Part shown: positions 60,701 to 64,000 of the stretch, one piece after another
Layout of the letters: the number at the start of each line of letters is the position of its first letter
Numbering within the stretch: the first letter of the stretch is position 1
NCBI RefSeq assembly: GCF_000423625.1
Contig: NZ_AUII01000014.1
Location: 1-64,000, forward strand
Direction: 5' to 3'
Source: Pseudonocardia asaccharolytica DSM 44247 = NBRC 16224
Lineage (GTDB): Bacteria > Actinomycetota > Actinomycetes > Mycobacteriales > Pseudonocardiaceae
DNA length: 64,000 bases
The notes under the pieces: model-generated
Seen by the model: the letters and a program-made list of their open reading frames with translations, nothing else
Databases searched by the model: none
What the model was told of the DNA's origin: nothing
Translations under genes and position numbers: made by a program

Positions 60701-61805
60701 CGCCCTGCCCGACCCGGCGAACGACTGGGCGCCGGATCCCACCGTCCGGCTCGCCCGACAGATCGACCAGGAGCTGGACGGGACGCCGCACTACGACACG
60801 GCCTGGGACCGTGCGCAGCGTCGGGTCAACGACGAGCTCAAGGGCCTCACCGACGCGCTCGCGGTCCAGGGTCACCGGGTCTCGGCGGAGCTGCTGGCGG
60901 ACGGCATCGTCGTGGAGGTCCTGTGGCGCGGGCGGCCCGCCACAGTCCCTGAGCTGGCCGAGGCGCTCGGCAGCGAGATCACGGACCGGCGGAGACTCCT
61001 CGACGAGCGAGAACGCGAGATCCTGGAAAACCATCTGGTCAACGAGGTGGCGAGCACCCTGCAAGAGCTGATCTCCGAGGCGGAGGGACAGGTCCGCCGG
61101 ATGAACGACGAGCTGGCGGCGCGCCCCACCAGCACCGGCATGCGGTTGCGCCTGGACTGGCTCCCGGTCGACGACGGGCCGCCTGGGTTGGCCGAGGCGC
61201 GCCGGCGCCTGCTCCGCCAGACCTCCGACGCGTGGTCCGAAGAGGATCGGACGGCGGTCGGCGGGTTCCTGCAGGAGCGGATCGCCGCGGAGCGTGCGGC
61301 GGACGACAAGGGCACGTGGCTGGAGCACCTCACCCTGGCCCTGGACTACCGGTCGTGGCACCGCTTCGCGATCAAGCGGCACCAGAACGGGCAGTGGCGT
61401 CCCGCGACCGGCCCGGCCTCGGGCGGCGAGCGGGTCCTCGCCGCGAGCGTTCCGCTGTTCGCTGCGGCATCCGCGCACTACGCCTCGGCCGGTAGCCCAC
61501 ACGCTCCCCGGTTGGTGATGTTGGACGAGGCGTTCGCGGGCGTGGATGACAACGCTCGTGCCAAGTACCTCGGCCTGCTCGCCGCTTTCGACCTCGACGT
61601 CGTCATGACAAGCGAGCGCGAGTGGGGCTGCTACCCGGAGGTGCCGGGGCTGTCGATCGCCCAGCTCGCGCGGGCGGACGGGGTTCCCGCGGTCCTGGTG
61701 ACCCACTGGCGCTGGGACGGGAGCCGTCGCGAACGCATGCCGCGTCCCGTCGTCGTACCGGAGCAGCAGGTCACCCCGGTCCCGGACGAGGAGGCACTGT
61801 TCTGA
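57711..61805 (+). CDS. jetC: Wadjet type II SMC-like ATPase JetC (TIGR02680)
   Basis: 1364-residue SMC/MukB-type ATPase, the loop-extrusion motor of Wadjet. Walker A is RGNNGAGKSK (residues 40-49). Long Ala/Glu/Arg-rich coiled coils run from about 270 to 620 and 730 to 1100, with a hinge-like domain between them (about 600-720, IDFSDDFADDRRAG). The C-terminal head has the ABC signature GPASGGERVLAA (about 1234) and Walker B RLVMLDEAFAGVDD (about 1266), followed by the D-loop. ATP binding joins the two heads. GTG start overlapping jetB; the stop overlaps the jetD start. Confidence 0.94.
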   Translation: MTTLPEPALERWQPLRAGLVDLFYYDVEEFRFHDGRLLLRGNNGAGKSKVLALLLPFLLDGDLSAHRVEPDADPKKRMEWNLLLGGDHPHSERFGYTWLEFGRRREDGDTEFCTIGCGLKAVAGRGIAKHWFFVTDQRVGTELSLLDATRTALSRERLADALAGRGAVHDQQRDYRRAVDEALFRLGEQRYGALVDLLVQLRQPQLSKRPNEKALSAALTEALPPLDQAVIRDVADAFRTLEADRNDLAAMVEAHGSAQAFLGHYRRYAAVAARRRAELPRRGEQRYRQAREAVTTAETAYADADYAVAETLERRDELAAQLEELQAQDRELRTSPAMDAAADLERLRTAAREARESATDAANRRNEDAAAVADRERRLTAASTHLHTQQDQVTAFRSQAAEAAAAALLAEEHLREIDAVLTDTPHNPPRTAAAALVDRRKRALRHVVELLDIADQAAAAAGKARAERDRLDSVLARLADQRAETEAAITAAAEVFLTELRSRLAAAVELVVADVAAVLEATTLWAETLAGPNPARVAIDAAGRAAADRHARVATELDRRAADAEARTAELQGEIARLEAGEDGEPPAPHTRDPGVRDGRPGAPFWRLIDFSDDFADDRRAGLEAALEASGVLDAWVDPDGVLRDQVGDVVLAPAAGAATTSLATVLRPAADPGDDAAAAVPVAVVERVLGAIGFGAGDEVWVDDRGRFRLGPLTGSWHKLSAEYIGRGARDAARRARLVVLREEVARVEDEQRVITDQRTELAGRRSTLDSELAAQPDDAELQRAHATLGALAAQHRETMQDRVEAERRLGAVTEAAAQAAAEVTEGAQDVDLPPDRTALDDVQAGVHRYELALTALWPAAEALGHATDQEQRSAADLQTASETHLLAVDRAEEAERRARASAAAHAAREETVGASVRELQERLASIDRQTRTVTDQHRASSDAHTQAFGRRSRAEGERETAGQELEKAAAERAAATEQLRRFAATGLLAVALPELALPDPANDWAPDPTVRLARQIDQELDGTPHYDTAWDRAQRRVNDELKGLTDALAVQGHRVSAELLADGIVVEVLWRGRPATVPELAEALGSEITDRRRLLDEREREILENHLVNEVASTLQELISEAEGQVRRMNDELAARPTSTGMRLRLDWLPVDDGPPGLAEARRRLLRQTSDAWSEEDRTAVGGFLQERIAAERAADDKGTWLEHLTLALDYRSWHRFAIKRHQNGQWRPATGPASGGERVLAASVPLFAAASAHYASAGSPHAPRLVMLDEAFAGVDDNARAKYLGLLAAFDLDVVMTSEREWGCYPEVPGLSIAQLARADGVPAVLVTHWRWDGSRRERMPRPVVVPEQQVTPVPDEEALF

Positions 61806-63034
61806 GCGACCCGCGGCTGGAGCGTCTGCTCGGCGGACCCGACCTCGCGTGGGTGCGCGACCGGGTCCGCAGGCGACTGGAGTTCGGTCAGCCCCTGGTG
61901 GGACCCGTCACGCTCAGCGGGGCCACCGAGGCACAGCGGGTGGCGGTGGCTCGGCTGCTGGGGAGACCGGCTGGCTCCGGGGCCACCGTGACCGTGCGTC
62001 TGGAAGCGGTCGACGCGGTGCTGTGTCGCTCGGGAGTGTGCCCGGACGGCCTCGGCGCCGCAGTCGTGGCGCTCACCGGACCGGTCGACGATCGCGCGGC
62101 GGCGGCGGCGCGACTGGCTGCGGCTTGGCGAGAGGCGTTCGCTCCGGTCGAGCGGGCGGCCGCCGGTCGCGACGACCTGGCGGCCTGGGTGGCCGGGCTG
62201 CAGGCGAGCGGAGCAGTGCGCCGGATCGTCCGGGAACCCGAACGAGCGCGTGAGCTGCTCGGACGGCTCGGCGTCGTCCTCGAGGCCCTACCGGTGGACC
62301 CGGCGGAACCGATCGGCCGCTTCGCCGAACGCCTGCTCGGCTCGGCACACGCACTCGATCCGGGTGGTCCGGTGCATGGGCTCGCTCTCAGTGCCGCACG
62401 AGTGCTCGGCGGAGAAGGTGATGGCAGCGGCGCGGAATGGCGCCGTCGAGTCTGGGCCTCGGTCGGTCTGGTCCTCGACGAGGTGTCGACCACCGTCCTC
62501 GTCCTCAACCTCCCGGTGGCGGCCGACACCGCGACCGGACGGATGCTGGCGGGTCTACGGGAGACAGGAGAGCCGGCGGTCGTCACCCTGCGCCAGCTCC
62601 GTAGTCCCCTCCGCGTCAGTGGCCCTGCTCCGACCATCTCGGTGTGCGAGAACCCGGTCGTGGTGGCCGAGGCAGCGGACCGGTTGGGCGCCGACAGCGG
62701 TCCGCTGGTGTGCGTCGGAGGACAGCCGGGGGTCGCCGCGCTCACCCTTCTCCGACAGTTGGCCGACGTGGGAGCCGCATTTCGCTATCACGGCGACTTC
62801 GACTGGCCCGGCGTACGAATCGCCAACCATCTCGCCGCCCGCCTTCCCATTGCCCCCTGGCGGTTCGATGAAGGCGCTTACCGCGAGGTCAGCATGCACG
62901 GCTCACTACTCACCGGTGAGCCTGCGACGCCCACGTGGGACCTCGGACTGGGAACAGCCATGGCGGAGATCGGGCGAGCGGTAGAGGAAGAGCGAGTCGT
63001 CGGCGACCTGCTCCAGGACCTCCGGGCTGGATGA
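61802..63034 (+). CDS. jetD: Wadjet type II nuclease JetD (DUF2399/DUF3323, TIGR02679)
   Basis: 410-residue Toprim-fold nuclease that cuts plasmid DNA once the JetABC motor has sensed a small circle. The N-terminal DUF3323 region spans about residues 1-220. The C-terminal DUF2399 Toprim domain has the catalytic Glu in SVCENPVVVAEA (about 283) and the DxD in RYHGDFDWPGVRIAN (about 332-334), as in topoisomerase VI-like Toprim folds. No ATG, GTG or TTG fits the family N terminus LSDPRLERLLGG. The CTG at 61802 does, and it overlaps the jetC stop by 4 bp (CTGA), the same spacing as the other jet junctions, so I propose a CTG start. Confidence 0.88.
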   Translation: MSDPRLERLLGGPDLAWVRDRVRRRLEFGQPLVGPVTLSGATEAQRVAVARLLGRPAGSGATVTVRLEAVDAVLCRSGVCPDGLGAAVVALTGPVDDRAAAAARLAAAWREAFAPVERAAAGRDDLAAWVAGLQASGAVRRIVREPERARELLGRLGVVLEALPVDPAEPIGRFAERLLGSAHALDPGGPVHGLALSAARVLGGEGDGSGAEWRRRVWASVGLVLDEVSTTVLVLNLPVAADTATGRMLAGLRETGEPAVVTLRQLRSPLRVSGPAPTISVCENPVVVAEAADRLGADSGPLVCVGGQPGVAALTLLRQLADVGAAFRYHGDFDWPGVRIANHLAARLPIAPWRFDEGAYREVSMHGSLLTGEPATPTWDLGLGTAMAEIGRAVEEERVVGDLLQDLRAG

Positions 63035-63602
63035 GCTTACGGCAGGCCGTGTCCGACGCGCCGAGAGTGTCGTTGCCCCCGTGAGAGCCGCATGAGCGTG
63101 AAGCAGGCCGAGATCGTGTCGCGACGAGGAGATCGCCTGCCTGACACCAATCGTCTCGGCGTGGCGTCCTGAACAGAGCTATGTCCCTCCGCGAGGGTAG
63201 CGCACGACGTGAGCAACCCAGTTGCGCCCGACGGCGACGTCGAGATCGCCATCACGCACGACCTCATCGTGGCTGCGCTACGTCAGTCAAGCGTCAGGCT
63301 GCCAGAGGACGCCGTGTACGCCTGCACGTCGTGAGGTCGGATGGCGCTGAGACTCCACGTCGACGCGGCCTCTCCACCCTCACCGGCAAGGCCGGCTCCG
63401 GCGATGGGCGGCTCGGTACTGATACCAAGTCGATCGTCAGGAACGAGTTGGGCCGCGGGCCTGAGTGACCCTACGACAGTCTGCTCGACGTATCGCATCG
63501 CGATTCACAGCCGAGTGGGTCCGCACGCCCGGCACCGTACCGAGGCATGCGACGCAACCAACCGAGATCGCCCGAGCCGATGCGGCCAGGCCCTACTCGT
63601 CG
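63035..63602. other. Gene-free stretch between jetD and the Fic gene
   Basis: 568 bp between the convergent jetD and Fic genes. The short ORFs in it are low-complexity and lack ribosome sites or family similarity. I saw no strong hairpin. It may be decayed sequence. Confidence 0.3.
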
Positions 63603-64000
63603 TCAGTGCGACCGCGGAGCAGGTATCTGCTCACCCGGATCGACGCGGCCGTCGAGCATCGCTCGCAGCGGAAGGATGTCACCGCGATGAGCCTGTTGCG
63701 AAGCCCGCACGTTCTCCTCCGGATCCATCGACGCCCACCGAAGCCGCCATCCTGCGTCTACCGCCAGCTGGGTGAGAAACGCACGATGCGCGCGACCATT
63801 GCCCTCCCGGAAAGGGTGCAACGCGTTCACATCGGCGAACAGGTTCGCCAGCTCATCGAGAAACCTCGGCCGCTCCAGGCCCCTCAGGAAATCCTTGCCC
63901 GCCAGACGACCGAAGACGTCCGAGGCGAAGGACGCGATGAACTGCGGTAGGCAGAACACGTCGCCCTTACCGATCACCACCGAGCGCAGCTCGCCGGCCC
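63603..64000 (-). CDS. Fic-domain protein, partial (runs off the right edge)
   Basis: At least 132 residues of a Fic/Fido protein, which transfers AMP or another nucleotide to target hydroxyls. The complete Fic motif HPFREGNGRAHR is present, with the catalytic His, the phosphate-binding Asn-Gly and the final Arg. Upstream are VIGKGDVFCLPQFI (the flap strand) and LRGLERPRFLDELANLFADV. Reading continues in frame past base 64000 as GELRSV, so the N terminus and any inhibitory helix or antitoxin lie outside the window. A Fic toxin beside Wadjet fits a defence island. Confidence 0.88.
   Translation of the reverse strand, partial: AGELRSVVIGKGDVFCLPQFIASFASDVFGRLAGKDFLRGLERPRFLDELANLFADVNALHPFREGNGRAHRAFLTQLAVDAGWRLRWASMDPEENVRASQQAHRGDILPLRAMLDGRVDPGEQIPAPRSH

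Noticed and set aside
63035..63602. Several short ORFs between jetD and the Fic gene
   Set aside because: No ribosome sites, no family similarity, and different frames overlap; likely non-coding.
1..64000. tRNA, rRNA, riboswitch or CRISPR array
   Set aside because: By eye I found no cloverleaf with a GTTCGAATC-type arm, no rRNA-like conserved block and no regularly spaced direct repeats. A tRNAscan and Rfam search would be decisive.

Overview
The window is very GC-rich throughout. It has long ORFs on both strands, many GTG starts, 4-bp start/stop overlaps (ATGA/GTGA), an F420-dependent glucose-6-phosphate dehydrogenase, PucR regulators and CsoR-type copper control. This points to an actinomycete chromosome or large replicon, most likely Pseudonocardiaceae; the genus is inferred from the overall look and not proven.

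Layout. 1-5.1 kb is a nest of insertion sequences. An IS21-family element with perfect TG/CA ends and a 7-bp target duplication sits inside an IS5-family transposase gene. That element in turn abuts a decayed, truncated IS110 transposase. 5.2-7.2 kb holds an F420/flavin operon (luciferase-like oxidoreductase plus fgd). 7.5-22.3 kb holds two convergent catabolic operons. Each has a three-subunit molybdenum hydroxylase, a DUF917 protein and a PucR-type regulator as its last gene; one also has a hydantoinase/oxoprolinase-type ATPase. They look like a paired pathway for oxidising and opening an N-heterocycle (hydantoin, purine or thiohydantoin class), with substrate unknown. A dadA-alr pair (D-amino acid dehydrogenase, alanine racemase) follows. 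25.3-26.4 kb is a scrapyard of gene fragments bounded by two copies of a 64-bp palindromic repeat.

26.4-33.9 kb: HAD phosphatase and a divergent LysR regulator, then a copper operon (CsoR-like operator, copZ, membrane-anchored His-rich protein, copA) ended by a perfect 16-bp hairpin, then an HxlR regulator divergent from an acyl-CoA-dehydrogenase-like flavoprotein. 34-40 kb: NAD synthetase and an asparagine-synthetase-like gene whose glutaminase Cys codon and start codon are lost, transposase and transporter debris, and glutaminase. 40.2-42.3 kb: archease divergent from the RNA ligase rtcB. 42.6-47.8 kb: 1-Cys peroxiredoxin, a hydrolase/reductase pair, a three-gene YeeE/YedE operon led by a Cys-rich protein, an SMP-30-like lactonase and a DUF1801 protein. 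47.8-49.7 kb: an alpha/beta hydrolase gene split by an IS605-type TnpB element whose two flanks rejoin exactly in frame. 49.7-53.8 kb: formate/nitrite transporter, lspA, ilvD remnant, EamA transporter and an orphan membrane protein.

54.3-64 kb is a defence-island-like end: a frameshifted tyrosine integrase, then a complete four-gene type II Wadjet (jetABCD) operon with 4-bp overlaps at every junction, then a Fic-domain gene running off the right edge. I saw no tRNA, rRNA or CRISPR array.
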